DNA of 64,000 nucleotides from Parvimonas micra. Its GTDB lineage: Bacteria > Bacillota > Clostridia > Tissierellales > Peptoniphilaceae. Location: the NCBI RefSeq assembly GCF_021300775.1, contig NZ_JAJTJP010000003.1:62001-126000 (forward strand), given 5' to 3'. A model generated the notes under the pieces. That model did no database searches. It was not told the origin of the DNA and saw only the letters and a list, made by a program, of their open reading frames with translations. A program made the position numbers and the translations under genes. Positions 1-10,469 of the stretch are shown here, in pieces (within the stretch, counting starts at the first letter, position 1; each line of letters opens with the position of its first letter).

Positions 1-1056
<1,056 letters not shown>

Positions 1057-1065
1057 AAATATAAA

Positions 1066-1097
1066 AAAGGCTATTCGTTTTAAAGCGAATAGCCTTT
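1066..1097. terminator. Bidirectional terminator between guaB and the convergent phosphotransferase gene
   Basis: A perfect 12-bp stem (AAAGGCTATTCG at 1066-1077 with its complement at 1086-1097) has an 8-nt loop and is flanked by an A-run on the left and T's on the right. It follows the guaB stop by 9 nt and overlaps the last codons of the convergent gene, so it probably serves both. Confidence 0.85.
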
Positions 1098-2006
1098 ATT
1101 GTTCTTATAATCAGAATACCATTTAGGTATAATTGTTTTAAAATTCTCATAATTATCAAAAGTCTTATAAAATCTTCTTTTCATTCCAAGAATTTCTTTT
1201 TCTCCAAATTTTTCAGCCCATTTAATTGAATACAAGGTGTAACAAGCAACATAAATTGCTTGAATTTCCCAAAATTCATTCGGAACATCATCTTCAAAAT
1301 ATGAGTCAATCTGCCCGACACAGTATGGAATACTAAACTCTATCCCGAAACTTTCCAATTTATAAAATTCCTCATAAGAATTAGATATATCCCAACGATT
1401 AAAATCTATAACACCTATATCTTTATTTTCCATTAAAATTAAATTTGAAGGATGAAAGTCTCCATGTAAATAAGAATAATTTCTACAAACTTTATCTACA
1501 TTTCTTTTAACATATTCAATAAAATTATCGTCATTTTCAACTCTCACATCAGATGATTCATATTTTTCTATTTTACCCAACAATTTTATTTTAAGCTTGT
1601 CTTCAAAATTTTTGTCCTCAACTTTTAGACTGTGAATAGCTTTTAGAATTTTCCCTGCTTTTCTTCCAAGTAAATATTGTTCTTCTTTTGAAAGTTTTGG
1701 AAGTGCATCACTTAAATCAACTCCGTCAATCCAAGATAAGAGTATATACACATTCTTTTCATCATTACATATTCCAAAACTAATAGGCTTTGACATTTCA
1801 AGGCCTAGTTTAGAAAATTTTGAAATAACTTCATATTCTTCCTTTTTTTGTTCATAAAGGGAAATATCGGATAATCTTAAAAGCAAATACTCATCTTTAT
1901 TTTTCAATTTTATCTTAAACTTTTTATCTTTGGAATATCCTTTACTTATCTTTTCAACACTCTCTACGTCTTCCAATTCTTTTATATCTTTTAAAAATTC
2001 AAACAT
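1080..2006 (-). CDS. Aminoglycoside phosphotransferase (APH)/choline-kinase-fold protein
   Basis: A 308-residue kinase-fold protein. The Brenner motif HGDFHPSN (His181, Asp183, Asn188) gives the catalytic Asp and the metal-binding Asn, and VIDFN (Asp201) is the second metal site. A basic, charged N-terminal lobe lies at about residues 1-90. Members phosphorylate aminoglycosides, macrolides or small metabolites; nothing here fixes the substrate, and resistance should not be assumed. GGAG lies 5 nt before the ATG. It is last in a minus-strand operon after the YwlG-like gene (15-nt gap), and its end lies inside the shared terminator. Family assignment is firm; function is open. Confidence 0.85.
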   Translation of the reverse strand: MFEFLKDIKELEDVESVEKISKGYSKDKKFKIKLKNKDEYLLLRLSDISLYEQKKEEYEVISKFSKLGLEMSKPISFGICNDEKNVYILLSWIDGVDLSDALPKLSKEEQYLLGRKAGKILKAIHSLKVEDKNFEDKLKIKLLGKIEKYESSDVRVENDDNFIEYVKRNVDKVCRNYSYLHGDFHPSNLILMENKDIGVIDFNRWDISNSYEEFYKLESFGIEFSIPYCVGQIDSYFEDDVPNEFWEIQAIYVACYTLYSIKWAEKFGEKEILGMKRRFYKTFDNYENFKTIIPKWYSDYKNNKGYSL

Positions 2007-2021
2007 ATATTCTCCAAGTAA

Positions 2022-2564
2022 CTATTGATAAACTGCTCTACTTCCGCCAATCAATTTTGGTCTTGAAGTTAATGCAGTCAAATGTGCATTTCCTATTTCT
2101 TTTATTGATAATCTAACTGGAACTTGAACAAATTTAACATGCATTCCAATTGATGTATCTCCAATATCAAGTCCTGCTTTTGCAACTATTTTTTCAACAA
2201 CCACTGGATTTTTAAATAATTCGTATGCTGAAGTGGCAACTCCACCACCAGCATTTTTTTGCGGAATAACATTTACTATTTCAAAATTATTTTTAATAGC
2301 AACTTCTTTTTCTACAACTAATGCTCTATTCAAATGTTCACAACATTGAACGGCAAAATTAACTTTAATCTTATCCAACTTTTCTTTTATAGTTTCAACA
2401 ATTAGCTTTCCTACTTCAATATCAGTATCTTTTCCTATATATTTTCCTTTTACCTCACTTGTACTGCAACCTAAAACAAAGATGTCTCCCTCTTCAAATT
2501 TAGCTTTTTCGATGAGTTCATCCATACAAATTTCTAAATCTTTTCTAATTTTACCTAAATCCAT
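2022..2564 (-). CDS. YwlG/UPF0340 (TIGR01440) family protein
   Basis: A 180-residue cytosolic protein matching the conserved YwlG/UPF0340 family of Firmicutes, of normal length. Family-like stretches are VLGCSTSEVKGKYIGK near residues 30-46, QCCEHLNRALV near 93-103, the glycine-rich NAGGGVATSAY near 124-134, and the C-terminal HLTALTSRPKLIGGSRAVY. The two adjacent cysteines followed by EHLNR are notable. Biochemical role is unknown as far as I recall. AGGAGG precedes the ATG at good spacing. It lies between a MATE exporter and a phosphotransferase in one operon, with gaps of 9 and 15 nt. Confidence 0.85.
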   Translation of the reverse strand: MDLGKIRKDLEICMDELIEKAKFEEGDIFVLGCSTSEVKGKYIGKDTDIEVGKLIVETIKEKLDKIKVNFAVQCCEHLNRALVVEKEVAIKNNFEIVNVIPQKNAGGGVATSAYELFKNPVVVEKIVAKAGLDIGDTSIGMHVKFVQVPVRLSIKEIGNAHLTALTSRPKLIGGSRAVYQ

Positions 2565-2573
2565 AATAACCTC

Positions 2574-3908
2574 CTAAAAAGTACTAATCTTTTTAACAGT
2601 TTTTAAAAGCAAAATAAATCCTGTTATAGCGGAAATAAAATCAACTATTGGGTAAGTAATCCACGCTCCTAAAACACCAAATTTACCTATCATAATTATA
2701 ACTATCGGAATATATAGAAGTGTTTCTCTATAAATTGATAAGAAAAAATTGTATTTTTCCTTTCCGACTGATTGAAAAAAGTATATACAAATGTAATAAA
2801 AACTTAAAATCGGAAAAACTAAAATAACATATCTAAAACTATCTGTCGCCATTTGTAAAAGTCTTTCATCTTTTAAAAATAGTCCTATAATTAAACTAAT
2901 ATTATAATTCATGAAAATCCATATAATAGTAGATAATGAAAAGACAAAAACAAATCCTGTTTTTAAAATTTTCTTTATTTTCAAAAAATCTTTAGCCCCA
3001 TAATTGTATGATATAAGTGGTTGGATTGAACTACTTACACCTATCATAGCAACAAACATAAACATAGAAACTTTTGTTATTACACCATTAAGAATAATTG
3101 CATCGTTGCCACCTACAGGTAATAGTAAATGGTTTAATACACTAATCAATATCGCATCTGAAAATTCAATTATAAAAGAGGAAAATCCAATTGCTAATAT
3201 ATTTCTAGAAATGTTAAAATCAAGTCTTGGAATTAAAGAAAAATTGTTTATTCTTTGTAATTTTTTTACAAAAATAAGTGAAAAAACAAATGATATAAAT
3301 TGGCTTGAAATAGTAGCTATTGCCGCCCCTTTAATACCCATATGCAAATTTTTAATTAAAAAATAATCAACTATAATATTTATAAAAATACCAATACTTG
3401 AAGCTAATAGCATTACTTTCATATTGCCATAAGCAATATTCATATATCCAAAAACTGTTGTAAATGCTAAAAAAACACTTCCAAACATAACTATTCTTAA
3501 ATAGTTAGTAGAATATAATAAAATATTATCTCGAGCTCCTAAAAACATACAAATATTCGAAGTAAATAGAAATGTAAATACACTAACTATTAATATTATT
3601 AACAAAGTTAGTCCATTTACTGCTGTTGTATATTTTGTTATATCCTTATTCCTTTTTTCACCAAGTCTTCTAGAAATTAAATTTGAAACTCCAATTCCTA
3701 AACATACTGAAATTGCAATAATAAGTCTTTGTAATGGAAAAACAACACTTAAAGCACCTATAGAATCTGCTCCTACATATCTACCTACGAAAAAAGTATC
3801 AACCATATTGTATAGTTCTGCAATCAGTATACTTAAAATTCCTGGAATTGCAAAATGTAATATTGCCTTAACTATATTATTTTCGTTATAAATGTTTTTC
3901 GTGCCCAT
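2574..3908 (-). CDS. MATE-family multidrug/Na+ antiporter
   Basis: A 444-residue polytopic protein with about 12 hydrophobic segments. It opens with the typical MATE N-terminus (AILHFAIPGILSILIAELYNMVDTFFVGRYVG), followed by GADSIGALSVVFPLQ and GVSNLISRRLGEK. MATE proteins export organic cations and other toxic compounds in exchange for Na+ or H+ in the cytoplasmic membrane; the substrate cannot be read here. GAGG lies 6 nt before the ATG. It is third in the operon after galE (11-nt gap). Family call is firm. Confidence 0.9.
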   Translation of the reverse strand: MGTKNIYNENNIVKAILHFAIPGILSILIAELYNMVDTFFVGRYVGADSIGALSVVFPLQRLIIAISVCLGIGVSNLISRRLGEKRNKDITKYTTAVNGLTLLIILIVSVFTFLFTSNICMFLGARDNILLYSTNYLRIVMFGSVFLAFTTVFGYMNIAYGNMKVMLLASSIGIFINIIVDYFLIKNLHMGIKGAAIATISSQFISFVFSLIFVKKLQRINNFSLIPRLDFNISRNILAIGFSSFIIEFSDAILISVLNHLLLPVGGNDAIILNGVITKVSMFMFVAMIGVSSSIQPLISYNYGAKDFLKIKKILKTGFVFVFSLSTIIWIFMNYNISLIIGLFLKDERLLQMATDSFRYVILVFPILSFYYICIYFFQSVGKEKYNFFLSIYRETLLYIPIVIIMIGKFGVLGAWITYPIVDFISAITGFILLLKTVKKISTF

Positions 3909-3919
3909 TTTAAACCTCT

Positions 3920-4936
3920 TTAATCCTCATATCCATTTGGATTATTTACTTGCCATCTCCAACTATCTTCACACATTTCTCTGATTCCATATTTAGCTTC
4001 CCAACCTAATTCATTTTTAGCTTTAGAAGAGTCAGCATAACACTCTGCAATATCTCCACTTCTTCTAGGAGTAACTACATATTTTATTTTTTTTCCAATA
4101 ACTTCTTCAAAGTTCTTAATCATATCTAAAACACTGTAGCCCTCTCCAGTTCCAAGATTATAAATCCTAACATCTTTACTATCTTCAAATTTCTTTATAG
4201 CTTTTATATGACCTAAAGCTAGGTCTAAAACGTGGATATAATCTCTTACACCAGTTCCATCTTTAGTTTCATAATCATCACCAAAAACTCTAACATATTC
4301 TAATTTACCAACTGCGACTTGAGTTATATATGGAATTAGATTATTAGGAATACCATTAGGATTTTCACCTATTTTGCCACTCTTATGCGCACCAATTGGA
4401 TTAAAATATCTAAGAAGAACAATATTCCAATTGTTATCTGAAATATATAAATCTCTAAAAATTTCTTCTAAAAATAACTTTGTTCTTCCATAAGGATTAG
4501 TTACAGAAAGTGGAAATTCTTCATTAATTGGAACTGTTTTAGGCTTTCCATATACAGTTGCTGAAGAACTAAAAATAATATTTTTTACATTAAACTCTCT
4601 CATAACTTCTATTAACTTTAAAGTTCCGTTAATATTATTATCATAATATTCTATAGGTTTTTCTACTGATTCACCAACAGCTTTAAGACCTGCAAAATGA
4701 ATTACTCCATAAATATCATTTTCATTAAATATCTTTCTAAGTATTTCTTTATCTCTAATATCACCTTCATAGAACTTAAACTTTTTTCCACTAAGTTCTT
4801 CAATTCTAGTTAAAACCTTTTTACTAGAATTGTAAAAATTATCAATTATTACAACTTCATATCCTTCATTTAAAAGCTCTATACAAGTATGTGAACCAAT
4901 ATATCCAGCTCCACCTGTAACTAAAATTTGCTTCAT
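3920..4936 (-). CDS. galE: UDP-glucose 4-epimerase
   Basis: Interconverts UDP-glucose and UDP-galactose (possibly also the N-acetyl forms) and supplies precursors for cell-surface glycans. The 338-residue length is standard. The short-chain dehydrogenase features are in place: the NAD-binding GGAGYIGSH at the N-terminus, the SSSATVYG serine region, and the catalytic YxxxK in NPYGRTKLFLEE; RYFNPIGAHKSG is the sugar-binding stretch. AGGAG lies 7 nt before the ATG. It sits 9 nt downstream of ribF with no other galactose genes nearby, so a housekeeping role in polysaccharide synthesis is likelier than galactose catabolism. Confidence 0.96.
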   Translation of the reverse strand: MKQILVTGGAGYIGSHTCIELLNEGYEVVIIDNFYNSSKKVLTRIEELSGKKFKFYEGDIRDKEILRKIFNENDIYGVIHFAGLKAVGESVEKPIEYYDNNINGTLKLIEVMREFNVKNIIFSSSATVYGKPKTVPINEEFPLSVTNPYGRTKLFLEEIFRDLYISDNNWNIVLLRYFNPIGAHKSGKIGENPNGIPNNLIPYITQVAVGKLEYVRVFGDDYETKDGTGVRDYIHVLDLALGHIKAIKKFEDSKDVRIYNLGTGEGYSVLDMIKNFEEVIGKKIKYVVTPRRSGDIAECYADSSKAKNELGWEAKYGIREMCEDSWRWQVNNPNGYED

Positions 4937-4945
4937 ATCAATCTC

Positions 4946-5872
4946 CTATTTATACTCATTAATTAATTCTCTACATTTAATTTCATCTTTTTTTAACTGC
5001 TCTATCAATTCTTCTATAGAGTTAAATTTGATATTATCTCTAAGCCTTTTTAAAAAGCAAAGCTCAATATCTTTCCCGTAAATATCTTCATGAAAATCAA
5101 ATATATGAGATTCTATTGTGGATTTTTTATTATCAAAAGTTGGATTATGTCCAACGCTTGAAAAACTGAAATATTCCTTACCATCTACTATTGTTTTTGT
5201 AAGATAAACACCTTCTTTTACCATAACGTAATTAAATGACATATCTAAATTTGCAGTTGGATATCCTAGATTTCTTCCTCTTTGGAAACCTTGTATAACT
5301 TTTCCCTTAATTGAAAAATAGTCTCCTAGCATAGTATTTGCTAATTCAATTTTCCCAGTTTTTATGTATTCAATAATTTTTGTACTACTAATTTCATTAT
5401 TATCATAGCTTAATTTTTCTATAATAGTACAAGATAATTGTTTTTCTTTCATATAAGATTCAATAAAATCAATATTTCCTTCACGATTTTTTGAAAATCT
5501 ATAATCTTTACCAACAACAATATGTTTGACATTAAGATTAATAGTTAAAAAATCTAAAAATTCAATTGGAGTTAAACTTTTAATTTTTTCAGAAAAATCG
5601 ATACTAAAAACATAGTCTATTTTGAAACTTTCTAGTTTTTTCAACTTATCTTCAAAAGACATAATTCTACTAAAATTTTGATTGAAAATTAAATCTTTTG
5701 TATGATTTACAAAAAGGAAAACTGCACTTTTATATCCTTTATTTAATTTTACATTGTTTAATTCTGAAATTAATTTTTGATGGCCTATATGGAAACCATC
5801 AAAATTTCCTAGAGCTACAACAATATCATCAAATTTAAAATTACTCTCCAAATTTAATTTAAAATGCTCCAT
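4946..5872 (-). CDS. ribF: Bifunctional riboflavin kinase/FAD synthetase
   Basis: Makes FMN from riboflavin and then FAD. The 308-residue protein has an N-terminal nucleotidyltransferase half with GNFDGFHIGHQKLI (HIGH-type motif) near residues 22-35 and a DYRFSKNREG stretch, followed by a C-terminal flavokinase half containing GFQRGRNLGYPTANL and the SSVGHNPTF/ESHIFDF regions. Length and order are normal. GAGG precedes the ATG, and a consensus promoter lies 33-61 nt upstream, so ribF leads the ribF-galE-MATE-YwlG-APH operon. Confidence 0.96.
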   Translation of the reverse strand: MEHFKLNLESNFKFDDIVVALGNFDGFHIGHQKLISELNNVKLNKGYKSAVFLFVNHTKDLIFNQNFSRIMSFEDKLKKLESFKIDYVFSIDFSEKIKSLTPIEFLDFLTINLNVKHIVVGKDYRFSKNREGNIDFIESYMKEKQLSCTIIEKLSYDNNEISSTKIIEYIKTGKIELANTMLGDYFSIKGKVIQGFQRGRNLGYPTANLDMSFNYVMVKEGVYLTKTIVDGKEYFSFSSVGHNPTFDNKKSTIESHIFDFHEDIYGKDIELCFLKRLRDNIKFNSIEELIEQLKKDEIKCRELINEYK

Positions 5873-5904
5873 ACAAACCTCTTCTTAATCCATATTTTAC
5901 AATA

Positions 5905-5933
5905 ATTATACACCAAATAATGCTTTATTTCAA
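5905..5933 (-). promoter_or_regulatory. Promoter for the ribF operon
   Basis: On the minus strand TTGAAA (5928-5933) and TATAAT (5905-5910) are 17 bp apart, 33 nt before the ribF ATG. Confidence 0.75.
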
Positions 5934-5964
5934 TTTATCATATTGGAATATCTATTTAAGAAAA

Positions 5965-5992
5965 TAAAAAACATGTTCTAATTGAACATGTT
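5965..5992 (-). terminator. Terminator after mrp
   Basis: Minus-strand 9-bp stem (AACATGTTC with its complement, 5970-5992) with a 5-nt loop and a short U-tract, directly after the mrp stop codon. Confidence 0.7.
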
Positions 5993-5996
5993 CTCT

Positions 5997-6833
5997 CTAT
6001 AATTTTTCAATTGAATCTAATATATCTGATAAATAATCTGTATCTAATTTCTCTGCTTCTCCCTCATCTACCATTTCAGGTATGTTTTTATTTAGAGGAA
6101 TTTTAGCAACATTTGTAAGTCCAAATTTTCTAGAAATATATGGTAAGTCACTTTCACCAAATATACTCAATTCTTCATTACAACATGGACATTTGAAATA
6201 ACTCATATTTTCAACAATTCCTATTATTGGAATATTCATCATCCTTGCCATCTTAACAGCTTTTTCAACAATCATAGATACTAAATCTTGTGGTGAGGTT
6301 ACAATAATAATCCCATCAACTGGTAGTGATTGAAATACTGTTAAAGCAACATCTCCTGTTCCCGGCGGCATATCCACAAACATATAGTCTACATTTTCCC
6401 AAACAACATCTGTCCAAAATTGCTTTATAACACCACCAATAACAGGCCCTCTCCAAATAACTGGATCAGTTTCTTTTTCAAGTAATAAGTTAATACTCAT
6501 TATTTTTATTCCATTTTCAGTTTTACATGGAATGATTCCTCTGTCATCTATTTGAGCTTTAGTGTCAATACCAAAAGATTTAGGTATAGATGGTCCAGTA
6601 ATATCTGCATCTAAAATACCAATTTCTTTTCCTCTCTTCATCATTCCAGTAGCAAGCATAGATGTAATTAAAGATTTACCAACTCCACCTTTACCACTTA
6701 TAACACCTATTACTTTTTTAATATCACTAAATTGATTTTGTTCAACCAATAAACTTTCAAATTCTTCAGATACTCCACAGCTTGATGCACTTGAGCATCC
6801 TGAGCATCCGCCTGAGCCACATCCACTACTCAT
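5997..6833 (-). CDS. mrp: Mrp/NBP35-type P-loop ATPase, iron-sulfur carrier
   Basis: A 278-residue Mrp/ApbC/NBP35-family ATPase that assembles or carries [4Fe-4S] clusters for other proteins in the cytosol. The deviant Walker A GKGGVGKS lies at residues 47-54, the ADITGPSIP switch follows, and a CPCC motif near the C-terminus matches the bridging-cluster cysteines of the family. The N-terminus is unusually rich in Cys, Gly and Ser (five cysteines in the first 20 residues), as in NBP35-like proteins. A G-rich ribosome binding site precedes the ATG. It follows the ABC exporter pair by 9 nt, so it may be co-transcribed with it, though no functional link is known. Confidence 0.92.
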   Translation of the reverse strand: MSSGCGSGGCSGCSSASSCGVSEEFESLLVEQNQFSDIKKVIGVISGKGGVGKSLITSMLATGMMKRGKEIGILDADITGPSIPKSFGIDTKAQIDDRGIIPCKTENGIKIMSINLLLEKETDPVIWRGPVIGGVIKQFWTDVVWENVDYMFVDMPPGTGDVALTVFQSLPVDGIIIVTSPQDLVSMIVEKAVKMARMMNIPIIGIVENMSYFKCPCCNEELSIFGESDLPYISRKFGLTNVAKIPLNKNIPEMVDEGEAEKLDTDYLSDILDSIEKL

Positions 6834-6842
6834 AATATCCCC

Positions 6843-8588
6843 CTAAATTTTCAATTCTTCAGAAATATACATTTTATAATATATTCCCTTTTTATCTAAT
6901 AATTCTGTATGTGTACCTTGTTCAAGAATATTTCCTTTTTCTATCAATACAATTTTATCACAATGCTTAATTGTTGACAACCTATGTGCAACAATTATAG
7001 ACGTCTTTCCACTTAAAATATCCTTCATTTTATTTTGAATGAATTTTTCAGTTTCAGTATCTATTGAAGAAGTTGCCTCATCTAATATTAACAATTTTGG
7101 ATTTTTAATCAAAGCTCTTGCAAAAGAAATTAATTGTTTTTGTCCACTTGATATATTATACCCACTTTCTCCTATAACTGTATCTATTCCATTTGGTAAT
7201 TTAGAAATAAACTCATCTATTCCAAGCAAATTACATATTTCCATAATTTCTTCATCAGTTGCATTTTCATTTCCAAACTTTATATTTTCCTTGATAGAAA
7301 TAGAAAAAAGTTGAGGCTGTTGTAAAACATATCCTAAATTATTATATAAACAAGTTTTATCAATATTCTTATAGTTAATTCCATCTAAAAATATATCTCC
7401 AGAAGTAGGATCATAGAATTTACAGATTAAATTAACAATAGTAGATTTACCACTTCCAGTACTACCAATAAAGGCAACGCTTTGTCCATTTTTTATTTCA
7501 AAATTAAAATCTTTTAAAACTAATTTATCATCATCAAAATAGTGAAAACTTACATTTTCAAACCTTATATTTCCACCAAAATTTAAATCAGTTTCTTTTT
7601 GTTCTATAATTTCATCATCTTCATATAATATTTGAAAAACTCTTTCCGCAGAAGCCTGAGCAGACTTTAAATCTGCAAAAATTTGAGCTAACATTTTAAA
7701 AGGTTCAAAGATTTGAAAACTGTATGTTAAAAAGCTCAAAAAAGCTCCATAAGTCATTATATTTTTCATAACTGAAATTGATGAAAAATTAAATGCAAAA
7801 CCAACTCCAATACTTGCAATAAACATAACAGTAGGTACAAAAATTGCTGAAATAAGAATTGATTTTAAATTATATTTCCTATATTTTTCATTAAAACTTA
7901 CAAATTCATTCTTCTTTTTTTCCTCAATTCCAAGAGCTTTTATTGTTTTAATATAACTTAAAGATTCTGTATAGCTTCTTATAATTTTAGAATTATAATC
8001 TCTTACTTTTCTTTGGAATTTTAATATATTTTTTTGAAAAAGAAGAGTTACAATGTATATTATAGGTAACATTAAAAATAGCATTATAGTCAAAGTAAAG
8101 CTTAAATAAAGCATTATTGCAATTGAAAACAATAGAACAATTATACTATGACAAGCATCCATAACTCCCCAACTAAAAACTTCACTAAGTTTTTGAACAT
8201 CAGAAGTTAATCTTGAAATTAATTCGCCAATTTCATATTTCTTAATATTTGTAATTGAGAATTTTTCAATTTTTTCAAAAACTGATTTTCTTATATCTTT
8301 TGATACTTGATATTCAAGCTTTCCACCAAAAACATAAAAACTATATATTGCAAGAGTTGATATTACTACAATTAAAAAGAATGAAAGTCCAGCAATAATA
8401 AAACCCCTTAAATTTTGCTTTGTAATAAAATCATCCGTTAATAATTTGATTGATAATGGTACAACCGCTTGTAAAAGACCTGAAATTACAACTACAAACA
8501 TAAGCATATAAAGTTTTTTGTATTCAATTTTATAAAATTTTATTAAGTCTCTAAAAACATTAATATTTACAACTTTCTTTTTATTCAT
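6843..8588 (-). CDS. ABC exporter half-transporter with canonical ATPase site residues
   Basis: A 581-residue type IV ABC exporter: six membrane helices (about residues 15-320), then a nucleotide-binding domain. Walker A is GSTGSGKST, Walker B ends LLILDEATS with the catalytic Glu, and the H-loop is VAHRLST. The signature is deviant, ISSGQ instead of LSGGQ. Its partner upstream has the reverse pattern, so together they match a heterodimeric exporter with one consensus and one degenerate site. It overlaps the partner gene by 8 nt and is probably translationally coupled. Substrate unknown; lipids, peptides or drugs are possible. Confidence 0.93.
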   Translation of the reverse strand: MNKKKVVNINVFRDLIKFYKIEYKKLYMLMFVVVISGLLQAVVPLSIKLLTDDFITKQNLRGFIIAGLSFFLIVVISTLAIYSFYVFGGKLEYQVSKDIRKSVFEKIEKFSITNIKKYEIGELISRLTSDVQKLSEVFSWGVMDACHSIIVLLFSIAIMLYLSFTLTIMLFLMLPIIYIVTLLFQKNILKFQRKVRDYNSKIIRSYTESLSYIKTIKALGIEEKKKNEFVSFNEKYRKYNLKSILISAIFVPTVMFIASIGVGFAFNFSSISVMKNIMTYGAFLSFLTYSFQIFEPFKMLAQIFADLKSAQASAERVFQILYEDDEIIEQKETDLNFGGNIRFENVSFHYFDDDKLVLKDFNFEIKNGQSVAFIGSTGSGKSTIVNLICKFYDPTSGDIFLDGINYKNIDKTCLYNNLGYVLQQPQLFSISIKENIKFGNENATDEEIMEICNLLGIDEFISKLPNGIDTVIGESGYNISSGQKQLISFARALIKNPKLLILDEATSSIDTETEKFIQNKMKDILSGKTSIIVAHRLSTIKHCDKIVLIEKGNILEQGTHTELLDKKGIYYKMYISEELKI

Positions 8589-10368
8589 TACTTACATCAT
8601 ATTCCTTACTTTGAATTTCATTAATTTTACTATATATTCCATTTTTCATAATCAAATCATTATGTTTTCCACTTTCAACAATTTTTCCCTCATCCATAAC
8701 AATTATATTATCACAGTTAGTTATTGTTGAAATTCTATGTGAAATAAAAATAGAAGTAAATTTTTTATCCATTGATTTTAGTGCATTATTTATCTTTAAG
8801 TCTGTATTCATATCTACAGCACTTAAACTATCGTCTAAAATTAGTACTTCAAAAGGCTTTAACAAACCTCTTGCTATAGAAATTCTTTGTTTTTGACCTC
8901 CAGATAAATTTCCACCATTATCAATTACAATCGTTTCATATTTAGATGAGAAATTTAGAATTTCATCATGAATAGATGAAACCTTAGTTGCATTAAAAAT
9001 TGATTTGTCATCAATTTTATCATTTGTAATCTTAACATTTTCTAAAATTGACATATTAAATAATTCACTCTCTTGCATAATTGCAGAAATCTTTTCTCTA
9101 AGATATCTTTTATTTATTTCTTTGATATTAATTCCATCAATAAGAATTTCTCCACTTGTAGCTTCAAATAATCCTAAAAGCAAATATACAATCATACTTT
9201 TTCCACTACCAGTAGAACCAATAACACCTAGACTTTCGCCTGCATTTATAACAAAACTAATATTATCTAAAATTTTATTATCATTTATTACTAAGCTAAC
9301 ATTTTTAAATTCAATTTTTTCAGAGAAAGACACATCTCTAATACCATATTCATAATCCTCTTCAGGTAAATCTAACACTTCATAAATTCTAGAAATTGAA
9401 ATACTTGCTTTAGCCATATCACTAAGTAACTGTCCCATTTGTCTAATAGGCCAAATAATCATATTTATATAGATAACAAAAGCTATCAAATCCCCAAAAT
9501 TCATTCTACCGGAAATAGTTTCATAACCTCCTACAACTATAATTATTGCAAGTTGCAAGAAAGTTAAAAAGTCATTTACAGCTCTAAATTTAGCAAAAGT
9601 CTTCATAAATTTATTTTGAGTTATATTAAATTCTTCGTTTTTTTCTCTAAAGAGTTTTAAAATATAATCCTCTCTATTAAATGCTTTTATAACTCTAATA
9701 TTAAATAAAGCTTCTTTTATGAATACCATAAGTTGACTTTCAGCTTCGTCTGTCTCTTTAAATATCTTTCCAATTTTGCCATAAAAAACATAAGATAAAA
9801 ATGATATTACTATACAAAGACTTATACTTATCATAGCAAGTTTTAAATTTATTAAAGACATAACAATAATTACTAAAATAATTGTTGCAATTGATCCAAA
9901 AGCATTTACTAGCTGAGTTGAAAATAACTTTCTAACAGTCTCTATATCAGAAGAACTTCTTTGGATCAAGTCTCCAGTTGAATAATGATTTAAGCATCTT
10001 ATATCTATATTTAAAAATTTATTATACATTTTTTCTTTTAAATTATAAATTAAATTTTCACACGCAACATTAGAGTAATAATTTCTTAAAAATATAAAAA
10101 TACAACTAATACCTGTTAAAATAACTATTACAAAAGCTAATATGTATATATGACTTCTTAGAAAATCTCTACCTCCGATTAGATTAACAGCTTTCTCTAA
10201 AATATCGTATTTATACTCTTTATCTCCAATTATTGAATCCACAGTAATCATAATTACAATAGGTGTAAGGCCAGAAAAAATTTGTATAAAAATAGTAGAA
10301 ATCATGGAAAGAAAATAAGTCAGTCTATTATTTTTTAAAATCTTCCAAAAAAGTTTAATTTCTTTCAA
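8581..10368 (-). CDS. ABC exporter half-transporter with degenerate catalytic residue
   Basis: A 595-residue half-transporter with an N-terminal six-helix domain and a C-terminal ATPase. Walker A is GSTGSGKSM, the signature is a canonical LSGGQ, and the H-loop is ISHRIST, but Walker B reads LILDDSLS with Asp where the catalytic Glu belongs. In heterodimeric exporters such as TM287/288 or LmrCD this marks the degenerate site, which pairs with the other subunit's deviant signature, here ISSGQ. The start is TTG, set by GAGGTG 5 nt upstream; the nearby ATG is out of frame. First gene of the ABC-ABC-mrp operon. Confidence 0.93.
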   Translation of the reverse strand: MKEIKLFWKILKNNRLTYFLSMISTIFIQIFSGLTPIVIMITVDSIIGDKEYKYDILEKAVNLIGGRDFLRSHIYILAFVIVILTGISCIFIFLRNYYSNVACENLIYNLKEKMYNKFLNIDIRCLNHYSTGDLIQRSSSDIETVRKLFSTQLVNAFGSIATIILVIIVMSLINLKLAMISISLCIVISFLSYVFYGKIGKIFKETDEAESQLMVFIKEALFNIRVIKAFNREDYILKLFREKNEEFNITQNKFMKTFAKFRAVNDFLTFLQLAIIIVVGGYETISGRMNFGDLIAFVIYINMIIWPIRQMGQLLSDMAKASISISRIYEVLDLPEEDYEYGIRDVSFSEKIEFKNVSLVINDNKILDNISFVINAGESLGVIGSTGSGKSMIVYLLLGLFEATSGEILIDGINIKEINKRYLREKISAIMQESELFNMSILENVKITNDKIDDKSIFNATKVSSIHDEILNFSSKYETIVIDNGGNLSGGQKQRISIARGLLKPFEVLILDDSLSAVDMNTDLKINNALKSMDKKFTSIFISHRISTITNCDNIIVMDEGKIVESGKHNDLIMKNGIYSKINEIQSKEYDVSNE

Positions 10369-10442
10369 TACATCACCTCAAAACATACTTACTTATATTT
10401 TAATCTAATTTGAAAAAAAAGGCAAATTTAATTGCATTTATA

Positions 10443-10451
10443 TGGTATAAT
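10443..10451 (+). promoter_or_regulatory. Extended -10 promoter for the Ntn hydrolase gene
   Basis: TGGTATAAT (TGN plus a perfect -10) with no good -35 at normal distance. The start site would fall near 10458, giving a 5' UTR of only about 12 nt that begins at the ribosome binding site. Confidence 0.55.
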
Positions 10452-10469
10452 ACAATAAGAGGTGATTTT

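Noticed and set aside
3004-3366. Plus-strand frame within the MATE gene
   Set aside because: Antisense shadow of a well-supported gene.
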